The position numbers were made by a program, and so were the translations under genes. A stretch of DNA of 64,000 nt from Magnetospirillum sp. XM-1 (GTDB lineage Bacteria > Pseudomonadota > Alphaproteobacteria > Rhodospirillales > Magnetospirillaceae): contig NZ_LN997848.1 of assembly GCF_001511835.1 (NCBI RefSeq), forward strand, positions 4,761,188 to 4,825,187, in the 5' to 3' direction. Of the stretch, positions 36,343 through 46,453 are shown in pieces. Each line of letters begins with the position of its first letter. Positions within the stretch are counted from its first letter, which is position 1. Under the pieces are notes generated by a model. It saw only the letters and a program-made list of their open reading frames with translations. It was not told where the DNA came from and ran no database searches.

Positions 36343-38340
36343 ATGTTCGACAAGATCCTGATCGCCAATCGCGGCGAAATCGCCTGCCGGGTCATGCGCA
36401 CCGCCAAGCGTCTGGGCATCCGCACCGTGGCGGTCTATTCCGAGGCCGACGCGGGCGCCATGCACGTGGCCATGGCCGACGAGGCGGTGCTGATCGGCCC
36501 GGCCGCGGCGGCCGAGAGCTACCTCAAGGGCGACGTGATCCTGGAAGCAGCCAAGCGGACGGGAGCCCAGGCCATCCATCCCGGCTACGGCTTTTTGTCC
36601 GAGAATGCCGGCTTTGCCGAGGCCTGCGCCAAGGCCGGCGTCGTGTTCATCGGCCCGCCGGTGGGCGCCATCCATGCCATGGGCTCCAAGGCAGAATCCA
36701 AGCGGCTGATGGAAGCGGCCGGCGTGCCCCTGGTGCCCGGCTATCACGGCAAGGGCCAGACGCTGGAAGAGCTCACCCGCGAGGCGGCCGTCATCGGCTA
36801 TCCCGTGCTGGTCAAGGCCAGCGCTGGCGGCGGCGGCAAGGGCATGCGGGTGGTGACGGAAGCGGCGGGTCTGGCCGACGCGGTGGCCTCGGCCAAGCGC
36901 GAGGCCAAGGCGGCGTTCGGCGACGATTCCCTGCTGCTCGAGACCTATCTGGGCCGTCCGCGCCATGTGGAAATCCAGGTGTTCTGCGACACCCACGGCA
37001 ACGGCGTCTATCTGTTCGAGCGCGACTGCTCCATCCAGCGCCGCCACCAGAAGGTGATCGAGGAGGCCCCCGCCCCGGCGCTGGCCGACGAGACCCGTCG
37101 CGCCATGGGCGAGGCCGCCGTCGCCGCCGCACAAGCCGTGGATTACGTGGGCGCCGGCACGGTGGAGTTCCTCTACCAGGACGGCCGCTTCTTCTTCATC
37201 GAGATGAACACGCGGCTGCAGGTGGAGCATCCGGTCACCGAGATGATCACCGGCCTGGATCTGGTGGAGTGGCAGTTGCAGGTCGCCTCGGGAGGCAAGC
37301 TGCCGCTCGCCCAGGAGCAGTTGACCCGCAAGGGCCACGCCTTCGAGGCCCGGCTTTACGCCGAGGACCCGGCAAAGGACTTCCTGCCGGCCATCGGCAG
37401 GCTGGTCCATCTGGCCCCTCCGGCCGAGAACCGCCATGTGCGCGTCGATACCGGCGTGCGCCAGAATGATCAGGTTACCCCCTTCTACGATCCCATGATC
37501 GCCAAGCTGATCGTCTGGGACGAGGACCGCGATTCGGCGCTGCGCCGCCTGCGCCGGGCCTTGGCCGATTATCAGGTGGCGGGCGTCACCACCAACGTCT
37601 CCTTCCTGGGCGCCATCGCCGCCCATCCGGCCTTCGGAGCGTTGGAGATCGACACCGGCTTCATCGAGCGCTACCGCGCCGACCTGTTGCCGCCCCCCGC
37701 CCCGGTGCCGGCGCTGGGCCTCGCCTTCGCGTCGCTGGCCCTGCTGCTGTGGCGCGAAGAGGACGGCCGCCACGCCGCCGCCACCTCGGGCGATCCCCAT
37801 TCGCCCTGGCACCAGACCAACGGCTGGCGGCTCAACGACGACAACCACCACGATTTCCGCTTCGTGGATGCGGGCGAGGAGCGCCGGGTCACCGTGCATT
37901 TCGTCGCCGACGGCTGGTCGCTGGACCTGCCCGGCCAGACCTTGCCTGCCCGGCGCGCCACCCTTTCCGGCACCACGCTCACGGCGGAAATCGGCGGCGA
38001 ACGCCGCACGGCATCCGTGGTGCGCGCCGGCTTCGAGCTGACCGTGCTGCACGACGGCCATGTCTGGAAGATCAAGCTGGACGACCCGTCGGCCACGGCG
38101 GCCGAGCGCGAAGGCGGCGACGGCCGTCTGGCCGCCCCCATGCCCGGCACGGTGGTGCAGGTGCTGGTCAAGCCCGGCGACGCGGTCGCCGCGGGCCAGC
38201 CGCTGATCGTGGTGGAAGCCATGAAGATGGAGCACGCCATCAAGGCGCCCGCCGAGGGCGTGGTCGCCGCCATCCACTTCAAGGTGGGCGACGCGGTGGC
38301 CGAGGGCACCGAGCTGCTGGCCTTCGAGGTGAAGGAATAG
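36343..38340 (+). CDS. mccA: Methylcrotonoyl-CoA carboxylase, alpha (biotin carboxylase/BCCP) subunit
   Basis: 665 residues from the ATG at 36343 (MFDKILIANRGEIACRVMRT). The earlier in-frame start at 36205 would read through the intergenic repeat. The biotin carboxylase domain has ATP-grasp motifs (GGGGKGMRVV, DCSIQRRHQKVIEEAP, FIEMNTRLQVEHPVTEM). The C-terminal BCCP carries the biotinyl Lys in VVEAMKMEHAIKAP. The middle linker (~470-590) is MCC-type. It carboxylates biotin for the beta subunit. Confidence 0.97.
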   Translation: MFDKILIANRGEIACRVMRTAKRLGIRTVAVYSEADAGAMHVAMADEAVLIGPAAAAESYLKGDVILEAAKRTGAQAIHPGYGFLSENAGFAEACAKAGVVFIGPPVGAIHAMGSKAESKRLMEAAGVPLVPGYHGKGQTLEELTREAAVIGYPVLVKASAGGGGKGMRVVTEAAGLADAVASAKREAKAAFGDDSLLLETYLGRPRHVEIQVFCDTHGNGVYLFERDCSIQRRHQKVIEEAPAPALADETRRAMGEAAVAAAQAVDYVGAGTVEFLYQDGRFFFIEMNTRLQVEHPVTEMITGLDLVEWQLQVASGGKLPLAQEQLTRKGHAFEARLYAEDPAKDFLPAIGRLVHLAPPAENRHVRVDTGVRQNDQVTPFYDPMIAKLIVWDEDRDSALRRLRRALADYQVAGVTTNVSFLGAIAAHPAFGALEIDTGFIERYRADLLPPPAPVPALGLAFASLALLLWREEDGRHAAATSGDPHSPWHQTNGWRLNDDNHHDFRFVDAGEERRVTVHFVADGWSLDLPGQTLPARRATLSGTTLTAEIGGERRTASVVRAGFELTVLHDGHVWKIKLDDPSATAAEREGGDGRLAAPMPGTVVQVLVKPGDAVAAGQPLIVVEAMKMEHAIKAPAEGVVAAIHFKVGDAVAEGTELLAFEVKE

Positions 38341-38415
38341 GCCTATCCGGGTGAAAGCGGGCGGGACGCCCGCGCTCCAGGAAAGGCCAAGAGGTTGATC
38401 AAGGATACGAGCGCC

Positions 38416-39309
38416 ATGCGTCACCCCGCCCGCGTCAAGATCGTCGAGGTCGGCCCCCGCGACGGCTTGCAGAACGAGGCCCGGCCGGTCCCGGTGGCGG
38501 TCAAGGTCGAACTGATCGACCGCCTGACCGAGACCGGGCTGGCCGCCATCGAATCAGGGAGCTTCGTCAGCCCCAAATGGGTGCCGCAGATGGCGGCCAC
38601 CAACGAGGTGATGGCCGCCATCAAGCGCCGGCCGGGCATCGCCTATCCGGTGCTGACCCCCAACCTGCAGGGCCTCGAGGCGGCGCTGGCCGCCAAGGTC
38701 GAGGAAGTGGCGGTGTTCGCCGCCGCGTCCGAAACCTTCTCGCAAAGGAACATCAACTGCTCCATCGCCGAAAGCCTGGAGCGGTTCGCCCCACTGGCCG
38801 CCCGCGCCAAGGCCGAGGGATTGCGGGTGCGGGGCTATGTCTCCTGCGTGCTCGGCTGTCCCTACGAAGGCGCAATCGCCCCCGAGGCGGTGGCCGGGGT
38901 GGCGGATAAGCTGGCCGCCATGGGCTGCTACGAAATTTCCCTGGGCGACACGGTGGGCGTCGGCACCCCGGCCAAGGCCCAGGCCATGATCGATGCCGTG
39001 GCCGCCCACCTGCCCGTCGAGATGCTGGCCGCCCATTTCCACGACACCTACGGCCAGGCCCTGGCCAACCTGCTGGCGGTAATGGAACGCGGCGTGGCGG
39101 TGATGGATTCCTCGGTGGCCGGGCTGGGCGGCTGTCCCTACGCCAGGGGCGCGGCCGGCAACGTGGCCAGCGAGGATCTGGTCTACATGCTGAACGGCAT
39201 GGGCATCCACACAGGCATCGATCTGGACCGGCTGATCGAGGCGGGACGCTTCATCTGTTCGGCCCTGGACCGGCCCACCGGCTCGAAGGTGGCCCGCGCC
39301 CGCGGGTGA
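38416..39309 (+). CDS. mvaB: Hydroxymethylglutaryl-CoA lyase
   Basis: 297 residues (the ATG at 38416; a TTG at 38395 is in frame). HMG-CoA lyase TIM barrel with [15 protein letters not shown], the metal and catalytic segments [37 protein letters not shown], and the signature [17 protein letters not shown] with the active-site Cys. It cleaves HMG-CoA to acetyl-CoA and acetoacetate and completes leucine degradation. Last gene of the operon. Confidence 0.95.
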   Translation: MRHPARVKIVEVGPRDGLQNEARPVPVAVKVELIDRLTETGLAAIESGSFVSPKWVPQMAATNEVMAAIKRRPGIAYPVLTPNLQGLEAALAAKVEEVAVFAAASETFSQRNINCSIAESLERFAPLAARAKAEGLRVRGYVSCVLGCPYEGAIAPEAVAGVADKLAAMGCYEISLGDTVGVGTPAKAQAMIDAVAAHLPVEMLAAHFHDTYGQALANLLAVMERGVAVMDSSVAGLGGCPYARGAAGNVASEDLVYMLNGMGIHTGIDLDRLIEAGRFICSALDRPTGSKVARARG

Positions 39310-39369
39310 TTTCAGGAGAACTGGCGGAAAGTATGGCCCTGTGATAGCATCAAGCCAGGATGAACCGTC

Positions 39370-39801
39370 ATGGCCCGTACCAAGCCCATGTCCACGGATT
39401 TCTGGGTTGACGCGCTGAGTGTCGGAGTCGACGAATTCGACCGCGCCCATCGCGAGCAACTGAACACCATCGGCGAGATAGAGGCCGCCCTCGGCCAAGG
39501 AGAGGGCGAGAGCGCCTGCGCCCTGTTGGACCGCCTGCTGCGGCACCTCGTCAGCCATCAGGCCGAGGAGATGGAGCTGCTGGTCCGCACCGACTATCCC
39601 GGCATCGACCACATCCGCGAGGTTCAAACCGCCAATCTGGCCCGCCTCGAACGGCTGAGGGAGATGGTGAAGGCCGGCACCAACCTGTCGGACGCCCGGC
39701 GCATCGCCACCGAGATGCGCATGGCCTTCGTCGACTACCTGCTGAAGGGCGACATCAACTTCAAAAGCCATCTCGACATGGCCGGAATCGCCTATCGCTG
39801 A
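39370..39801 (+). CDS. Hemerythrin-like protein (chromosomal)
   Basis: 143 residues in the four-helix hemerythrin pattern: VGVDEFDRAHREQLNTI, LRHLVSHQAEEMELL with the HxxxE pair, YPGIDHIREVQ (one His of the usual pair is replaced by Gln/Val), and NFKSHLDMAG. The final His-Asp ligands are shifted from the usual HxxxD. At least one ligand is therefore changed, so O2 binding should be verified. Not closely related to the island copy at 8436-8831. Confidence 0.82.
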   Translation: MARTKPMSTDFWVDALSVGVDEFDRAHREQLNTIGEIEAALGQGEGESACALLDRLLRHLVSHQAEEMELLVRTDYPGIDHIREVQTANLARLERLREMVKAGTNLSDARRIATEMRMAFVDYLLKGDINFKSHLDMAGIAYR

Positions 39802-39866
39802 AGCAATCGCTGGCCCTTGGCGGCCGGTTGCGATGAAATGGGCCGCCTCCCCGTTCAGGAAAGCCC

Positions 39867-40664
39867 ATGACCACCCTCCTCGGCACCTATGATCATTACG
39901 GCTACGCCGCCATCGCCCTGCTGGGCACCTTTCTCGGCGCCTGGTTCCTGCTGTGGGTGACGCTGCGCTCGCCCTGGGCCGAGCGGATCCGCCTGTGGCG
40001 CGGGGTGTCGCCGCCCTTCCTGGGCGTCGTGGGCGTGCTGTTCGCCCTGACCCTGGCCTTTCTCGCCAACGACACCTGGAACGCCCATGACCGGGCGCTG
40101 AACGCCGTCTATCAGGAAGCCGACGGCCTGCGCAGCATCGACGCCCTGGCCGAGCACCTGCCGCCTCCGGTCAAGGCCGGCCTGGTGAGCGCGGTGCGCG
40201 ACTATGCCTGCATCACGGTGAACGAGGAATGGCCGCTGCTGGCCCGGCGCCAGAGCAGCCGCCTGGCGGCCGAACAGTTGGACGGCCTGCTGGCCCTGCT
40301 GTCGGGGCCGGGAATCTCCGGGGCCGCCCCGCCCGGGGTCCACAGCCTGATGCTGGCTCAGGCCACCCAGGTGCGGACGGCGCGGGGCGCGCGCATCGCC
40401 CTGTCCCAGACCCACGTGAATCCGCTGAAATGGCTGGGAATGGCCTTTCTCGGCTTCCTCACCATGATTTCCATCGCCATGGTCCATGTGGACCAGGCCC
40501 GCGCCGAAATCCTGGCCATGGCGATCTTCGCCGCGGCGGCAGCGCCCACGGCGGCCATCGTGCTGGTGCAGGGCAATCCGTTCCAGCCGCCCACCATGGT
40601 CCATGCCGGTCCGATCAAGGCCCTGACCGGACCTCAGTCCTGCGGCAGCGCGGGAGCCCGGTGA
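39867..40664 (+). CDS. DUF4239-family membrane protein (bestrophin-like)
   Basis: 265 residues with two N-terminal transmembrane segments (AAIALLGTFLGAWFLLWVTL and PPFLGVVGVLFALTLAFLA) followed by WNAHDRALNAVYQEADGLRS, then two more membrane segments near the C-terminus. This matches DUF4239, a family of predicted anion-channel-like membrane proteins. The start has CAGGAAAG upstream. It overlaps the last bases of the minus-strand gene at 40634 by 31 bases, tail to tail. Confidence 0.75.
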   Translation: MTTLLGTYDHYGYAAIALLGTFLGAWFLLWVTLRSPWAERIRLWRGVSPPFLGVVGVLFALTLAFLANDTWNAHDRALNAVYQEADGLRSIDALAEHLPPPVKAGLVSAVRDYACITVNEEWPLLARRQSSRLAAEQLDGLLALLSGPGISGAAPPGVHSLMLAQATQVRTARGARIALSQTHVNPLKWLGMAFLGFLTMISIAMVHVDQARAEILAMAIFAAAAAPTAAIVLVQGNPFQPPTMVHAGPIKALTGPQSCGSAGAR

Positions 40665-40861
40665 AAGAAGTCGGGATCGGCGAGCGTCGATGCCGAGACG
40701 GTGATCATGGTCTTGGGCTGGGCCTTGTTGAACAGACGGGCGTGCATGATGCCGTCCACGTGCTCGAAGATCTTTTCGACCACCCAAATGCTCTTCTTGG
40801 TGTCGTGGGTCTTGATGAACATGTCGCCGACCTGTGCATCAACGGACTTGCGCTTGAACAT
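40634..40861 (-). CDS. 75-residue conserved hypothetical, chromosomal copy
   Basis: MFKRKSVDAQVGDMFIKTHD... with IWVVEKIFEHVDGIMHARLFN; same length and layout as the island protein at 8145-8372. The ATG at 40861 has GGGAGTAGGA upstream, so the longer frame (to 41446) is not used. The protein is small and probably a single beta-barrel. The chromosomal copy argues that the family belongs to the host lineage and the island copy was captured or co-evolved. Function unknown. Confidence 0.8.
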   Translation of the reverse strand: MFKRKSVDAQVGDMFIKTHDTKKSIWVVEKIFEHVDGIMHARLFNKAQPKTMITVSASTLADPDFFHRAPALPQD

Positions 40862-41002
40862 TCCTACTCCCGCCGAATTCACCTTAGATGAGATGATCAT
40901 CGCGCCGGGTCCGAAAACAGCCCCGACAGGACAGAGGTTATATGACACGGAGGCGGACGGGAAGCCGTGTCGTGAGATTTGTGCCATGCGGAATAGATTC
41001 TG

Positions 41003-41563
41003 ATGACCAGCCACAGCGCCATCGTATTGATTGACTGCGAGAATCTGACCGGCACCCGACGGTTGGAAGCCCTTGGCCGTTGGGCGGGAGCCGGGCGCAT
41101 CGAGCTGTTCGGGCGCGAGGCGGCCATGGCGCCGTGGCGGGCCGCCCTGGCGCGGCGGGGATTGCCTGCGGCTGCGGAAACGCCGGTTCCCGACGACGCC
41201 CCCTCCCAGGCCGCCGACCAGGCCATCGCGCGGGCCGTCCGCCTCATGACGACCCCGCCGCCGGCCGGGCCGGTGGTGATCGCCTCCAACGACAGGGGCT
41301 TCGCCGCCGACATCGCCCATCTGACGGCCATGGGCATCGCCGCCCGCCAGGATTTCGACCTGGACGACGGTGGATTGCTGCGTCTGGTGGTGGTGGAGAT
41401 CGCCGGAGCGGGGGGCTGGGCCGCCGCCGGCGGCGTCGGCGATCATCTGATCCGCCGCTTCGGCCTTGATATCCGGGGCCGGCTGCCGTCGCTCGCGACC
41501 CGTGCCGGCCTGTCCCTCAAACGGGACCGGACGGGCCTGTGGCTGTCCCTGGGACAGCCCTAG
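41003..41563 (+). CDS. NYN/PIN-fold nuclease-like protein
   Basis: 186 residues: IVLIDCENLTGTRRLEALG (first acidic site), AADQAIARAVRLM, and VVIASNDRGFAADIAHLTAMG (second acidic site) form the NYN/PIN catalytic core, with a C-terminal helical part that ends RDRTGLWLSLGQP and may be a winged-helix RNA-binding region (weak). Such proteins are RNases or RNA binders. It is alone, upstream of a convergent small membrane protein gene. Confidence 0.8.
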   Translation: MTSHSAIVLIDCENLTGTRRLEALGRWAGAGRIELFGREAAMAPWRAALARRGLPAAAETPVPDDAPSQAADQAIARAVRLMTTPPPAGPVVIASNDRGFAADIAHLTAMGIAARQDFDLDDGGLLRLVVVEIAGAGGWAAAGGVGDHLIRRFGLDIRGRLPSLATRAGLSLKRDRTGLWLSLGQP

Positions 41564-41566
41564 CCG

Positions 41567-41722
41567 TCAGATGGCCGAGGGAATGCCGGCCTGGGTGCCT
41601 TCCTTGGCCAGTTCGCGCTCGACCCGGGCGGCATGCCGCCAGGCGCTGATGGAAATGCCGAGGCCCACGATGGTCAGCACGCCGATGGCGGCCATCACGA
41701 TGTCCATGGTCGAAGCAATCAT
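41567..41722 (-). CDS. Small single-pass membrane protein (51 residues)
   Basis: The ATG at 41722 has AAGGAGAGAACG just upstream, which is stronger than any start in the longer frame (to 41767). MIASTMDIVMAAIGVLTIVG... one transmembrane helix (~8-28), followed by a basic C-terminal tail WRHAARVERELAKEG. It faces the NYN gene tail to tail (3-base gap). Function unknown. Confidence 0.55.
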   Translation of the reverse strand: MIASTMDIVMAAIGVLTIVGLGISISAWRHAARVERELAKEGTQAGIPSAI

Positions 41723-41879
41723 CGTTCTCTCCTTGGCCGCAAGCATGGCGCGGCCGTCCCTTGCCATCTACGCCTCTTCTCGCAAGTGCGAAAGGAGTTC
41801 GAAGGCAGCCATGCGCAAAGCTCATGCTTTGTGGCGGGAGAAAGGAATCATTCCGAGGCTTGCCATTGGGCCGGCGGCA

Positions 41880-43196
41880 TCAGCGGCGAGGCAGCCGCAC
41901 GGTCACCGTGGTGCCCGCCCCCGGCCGGCTGACCAGACAGAGCGAGCCGCCGTGAAGCTCGACGAAGGACTTGGCCAGCGGCAGCCCCAGCCCGGTGCCG
42001 GCATAGCGGCGCGACAGGCTGGATTCCACCTGGACGAAGGGCTGCAGCGCCCGTTCCAGGCTTTCGCCGTCCATGCCGATGCCGGTGTCGGCCACCTGGA
42101 TGACCAGATCGTTGTCCGACAGGCGGGCGCTGAGCAGCACCTTGCCGCCGGCCGGGGTGAACTTGACGGCGTTGGACAGCAGGTTGAGCAGCACCTGCTT
42201 GATGCGCAGGGGATCGAGCATCACCTCCCCCACATCCGGGGCGGCGAGGCATTCGAGCTGCACCTCGGCCTGGGCGGCGCGCTCGGCCATCAGACGGATG
42301 GCGGCGTCGAGCAGCTGGGCGATGCCGGTCGGCCGGGAACTGAGCTCGAACCGCCCCACCTCCACCTTGGCCAGATCGAGGATGTCGTTGATGATGCTGA
42401 GCAGATGGTTGCCCGATTCCCAGACGGCCGAGACGTACTCTTCGTAGCGGGCATTGCCCACGGGGCCGAAGATCTCCGAGCGCATCACGTCGGAAAAACC
42501 GATGATGGCGTTGAGCGGCGTCCTCAGTTCGTGGCTCATATTGGCGAGGAACTCGCTCTTGCAGCGGTTGGCCTCCTCGGCCTGGCGCCGCGCCAGATCC
42601 AGTTCGGCGGTCCGCTCGGCCACCCGCTGTTCGAGGCGCTCGTTGGCGTCCTTCAGGGCGCGCTGGTAGGCGTGGCGCTCGGTGACGTCGCCGATGGAGC
42701 CCACCATGCGGGTCGCCACCCCTTCGGCGTCGCGCACCGCCAGGCCGCGCGCCAGCATCCAGCGCCACTGCCCCTGGCGGTCGCTGACCCGGTATTCGCA
42801 TTCGAAATGGGCGTCGAAGCCCTTCAAGTGGCGCACCAGGGTCGACTGGTAGCGGTCGCGGTCCTCGGGATGGACCAGCTTCAGCCATTCGTGCGAGGTG
42901 GTGCGCAGCGTCTCGCTCTCGAAGCCGAGGATCGAGAGCAGGCGGGCCGACAGATACAGTTCCTTGGTGATGGGGTTCCAGTCCCACAGCCCCTCGTTGG
43001 GGCCGCGCATGGCCAGGGCATAGCGCTCCTCGCTTTCGCGGAGGGCGCGGGTGGCGGCGAACAGCGCCCCCTGGGTCCGCTTGGCCTCGCGCTGGGCGGC
43101 CTCCAGCGCCTTGATGCGCGCCCGCAGCCGCGCCACGGATTCACTGCGCAGCAATTCCCGGCCGGGCGTCACGCCGCGTGGCCCCTTGACTGGCAA
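41880..43196 (-). CDS. PAS-domain sensor histidine kinase
   Basis: 438 residues from a TTG at 43196 preceded by GGGAGG; the longer frame reaches the gene at 43363 on the other strand and is unlikely. An N-terminal coiled coil (RLRARIKALEAAQREAKRTQ) precedes a PAS domain (RYALAMRGPNEGLWDWNPIT, DPEDR...), then HisKA with phospho-His in FLANMSHELRTPLNAIIGF and HATPase_c (NLLSNAVKFTPAGG, DTGIGMDG, GTGLGLPLAKSF). No transmembrane helices, so it is a soluble sensor. The response regulator is not adjacent. Confidence 0.9.
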   Translation of the reverse strand: MPVKGPRGVTPGRELLRSESVARLRARIKALEAAQREAKRTQGALFAATRALRESEERYALAMRGPNEGLWDWNPITKELYLSARLLSILGFESETLRTTSHEWLKLVHPEDRDRYQSTLVRHLKGFDAHFECEYRVSDRQGQWRWMLARGLAVRDAEGVATRMVGSIGDVTERHAYQRALKDANERLEQRVAERTAELDLARRQAEEANRCKSEFLANMSHELRTPLNAIIGFSDVMRSEIFGPVGNARYEEYVSAVWESGNHLLSIINDILDLAKVEVGRFELSSRPTGIAQLLDAAIRLMAERAAQAEVQLECLAAPDVGEVMLDPLRIKQVLLNLLSNAVKFTPAGGKVLLSARLSDNDLVIQVADTGIGMDGESLERALQPFVQVESSLSRRYAGTGLGLPLAKSFVELHGGSLCLVSRPGAGTTVTVRLPRR

Positions 43197-43362
43197 ACCA
43201 TCCTCCCAAAGCCCGCGACCTCGGTACTGTACCCCCGCCCCGCCCGCTGGAACAAGTTGAGCAAAAGGGCAATATCCCTTCCACGCAGACCATCCCCGGC
43301 CGATCGGCATTTGCCGTGGCCGGATTGCCGTCCTAACATGCGAAAAGCAGGAGGAACGTGCC

Positions 43363-43785
43363 ATGGCAACCTTGCGCCTTCGCGACATGCTGCTGATCGG
43401 AGCCGGATTGGGCTTTCTCGCCTGGGCGGTGACGCCGCCGTCCTCGCTGTCCCTGGATGAATCGTGCAAGCCCACCAATGGTCCGCCGGCCATCAGCGCG
43501 ACCCTGTTTCCCGGCACCTTCTGGGAAAAGCAGCTGATGGCGGTGCTGATCGAACGCGACGACCTTCTGGCCCGCCCGGCGCGCCGGGCCCGCATCGACG
43601 CCCAGATTCAGGCCGAGGCCTCGGCCATCGAGGGGCGCATGGACAGGCTGAACCGGGAACAGGGCCGGGTGGACGACCGCGCCGAGAAGGAGCGGCGCGA
43701 CATGGCCGAGCAGAGCGCCCGGCTCAAGCGCATCGCCTGGCTGATGGGCTGCGAAGGGGAGATTCGCCAGAGGCTGGCCAATTAG
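43363..43785 (+). CDS. Signal-anchored coiled-coil hypothetical
   Basis: 140 residues. MATLRLRDMLLIGAGLGFLAWAVTPPSS gives one N-terminal membrane anchor/signal; the remaining part after residue 60 is a continuous charged helix (RARIDAQIQAEASAIEGRMD, EKERRDMAEQSARLKRIAW) likely in the periplasm. Not recognised as a named family. The two GC-rich hairpins after its stop (43812-43880) could terminate it and the convergent Lrp gene. Confidence 0.6.
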   Translation: MATLRLRDMLLIGAGLGFLAWAVTPPSSLSLDESCKPTNGPPAISATLFPGTFWEKQLMAVLIERDDLLARPARRARIDAQIQAEASAIEGRMDRLNREQGRVDDRAEKERRDMAEQSARLKRIAWLMGCEGEIRQRLAN

Positions 43786-43811
43786 GAAACCGCCCGGTGA
43801 TCGGGGGGCTG

Positions 43812-43880
43812 AAACCTCCGACGCGCCGCAGGCGCGGAGGCAAGCGCAAGGCGCGCCGCGGCTTATGCCGCGAGAGCCAA
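43812..43880. terminator. Paired GC-rich hairpins between convergent genes
   Basis: CGCGCC-GCA-GGCGCG with flanking CCTC/GAGG (43815-43840) and CGCGGC-TTAT-GCCGCG (43857-43872) lie in the 140-base gap between two convergent genes. There is no T run. They could act as a bidirectional transcription barrier. Confidence 0.4.
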
Positions 43881-43925
43881 GGGCCGGCACAGACGGCCCG
43901 CCCGGCGATTGAGGGGCTGAAGAAC

Positions 43926-44426
43926 CTACTCGTGCTCGGGCTCGGGCCCAGCCTCGACGTCGATGGGCACGCCGGGCTGCAGCTTGGACGTGCGGATGGC
44001 CAACGCGCTCTTCACATGGCTGATGTTGGGCGCGGCGGTCAGCCGCGTGGTCAGGAAGCGCTGGTAGTCGTCCCAGTCGTGGGCCACCACTTTCAGCAGG
44101 AAGTCGGTCTCGCCGGCCAGCATGTGGCACTCGCGCACCTCGGGCCAGCCCTTGACCAGTTCCTCGAAGGATTTGAGATCGGCCTCGGCCTGGCTGTTCA
44201 GCCCCACATGGGCGAACACCGTGACGTTGAAGCCCAGCGCGCCGGGGTCGATTTCAGCATGGTAGCCCTTGACGTAACCGGCCTCCTCCAGCGCCCGCAC
44301 CCGTCGCAGGCACGGCGGCGCGGAGATTCCCGCCCGCCGGGCCAGTTCGACATTGGTCATCCGGCCATCGGCCTGAAGGTCGGCCAGAATGCGCCGATCG
44401 ATGCGGTCAAGCTTGACCCGCTGCAT
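43926..44426 (-). CDS. Lrp/AsnC-family transcriptional regulator
   Basis: 166 residues: the Lrp helix-turn-helix (KLDRIDRRILADLQADGRMT, ELARRAGISAPPCLRRVRAL, EEAGYVKGY), then the RAM effector domain (VFAHVGLNSQAEADLKSFEE, VRECHMLAGETDFLLKVVAHD, ISHVKSALAI). It responds to amino acids such as leucine or similar and regulates related metabolism. Genes for leucine use lie at 32.2-39.3 kb, but a link is only a suggestion. Upstream is a divergent peroxiredoxin. Confidence 0.93.
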   Translation of the reverse strand: MQRVKLDRIDRRILADLQADGRMTNVELARRAGISAPPCLRRVRALEEAGYVKGYHAEIDPGALGFNVTVFAHVGLNSQAEADLKSFEELVKGWPEVRECHMLAGETDFLLKVVAHDWDDYQRFLTTRLTAAPNISHVKSALAIRTSKLQPGVPIDVEAGPEPEHE

Positions 44427-44705
44427 AAGGGAACTCCAAAAGAACTCTGGTTTGCGAAATTATATTACTCGGCCGCCGCCAGCAAGCCCAACGTTCTGTC
44501 GCGGCGACGATTTTCAGCCCTTGGCGGCAGCCGAGACGGCTGCTCGGCGCGTCACCGGCAAGACCACAGGGAAAGTGCAAGTTAATATCCTTCGCACGCG
44601 GGGGCATGGCGTTAGTTTTGTAATCATTCCATCTTGTGCGAGGTCGAGAACCAGACTAGATTTCTCGGCATCATTCGTCCCAAGCCCTATGATGGAGCTT
44701 CCATA

Positions 44706-45329
44706 ATGTCCGACGCGATTGTGAATCCGACCTCTCTGGTGACCAAGGCCGCCCCCGATTTCACTGCCCCGGCCGTGATGCCCGACAACGAGATCAATCC
44801 GTCGTTCAACCTGAAGTCCTATCTGGCGGGCTCCTACGGCGTGGTGTTCTTCTACCCGCTGGACTTCACCTTCGTCTGCCCGTCGGAAATCCTGGCCCAC
44901 GACCATCGCGTCAAGGCCTTCGCCGAGCGCAACACCAAGGTCATCGCCGTCAGCGTCGATTCCCACTTCACCCACCTGGCCTGGAAGAACACTCCGGTGG
45001 AAAAGGGCGGCCTGGGCAACGTCCAGTTCCCCATGGTGGCCGACCTGACCAAGAACATCGCCAAGTCCTTCGGCGTGCTGATCAATGATTCGGTGGCGCT
45101 GCGCGGCACCTTCATCATCGACAAGAACGGCGTCGTGCAGTCGGCCCACGTCAACAACCTGCCGCTGGGCCGCAACGTGGACGAGGCGCTGCGCCTGATC
45201 GACGCGCTGCAGTTCACCGAGGAGCATGGCGAGGTGTGCCCCGCCGGCTGGAACAAGGGCAAGGCCGGCATGAAGGCCAACCCGAACGGCGTCGCCGAGT
45301 ACCTGGCCAAGCACGCTTCCGAGCTGTAG
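44706..45329 (+). CDS. 2-Cys peroxiredoxin (AhpC/Prx1 type)
   Basis: 207 residues from the ATG at 44706. Peroxidatic Cys in FYPLDFTFVCPSEI and resolving Cys in HGEVCPAGWNKGK identify a typical 2-Cys Prx, which reduces H2O2 and organic peroxides. The thioredoxin reductase gene lies 100 bases downstream, so a trxB-based reductant chain is likely. A strong hairpin (45349-45378) separates the two. Confidence 0.96.
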   Translation: MSDAIVNPTSLVTKAAPDFTAPAVMPDNEINPSFNLKSYLAGSYGVVFFYPLDFTFVCPSEILAHDHRVKAFAERNTKVIAVSVDSHFTHLAWKNTPVEKGGLGNVQFPMVADLTKNIAKSFGVLINDSVALRGTFIIDKNGVVQSAHVNNLPLGRNVDEALRLIDALQFTEEHGEVCPAGWNKGKAGMKANPNGVAEYLAKHASEL

Positions 45330-46379
<1,050 letters not shown>

Positions 46380-46453
46380 GTTACGGCACAGTAGCCTGCA
46401 ATGATTGGGGAGGCGGAAAAAATAATCCGCCAGGGGAGGAGACCGGTCGCACC

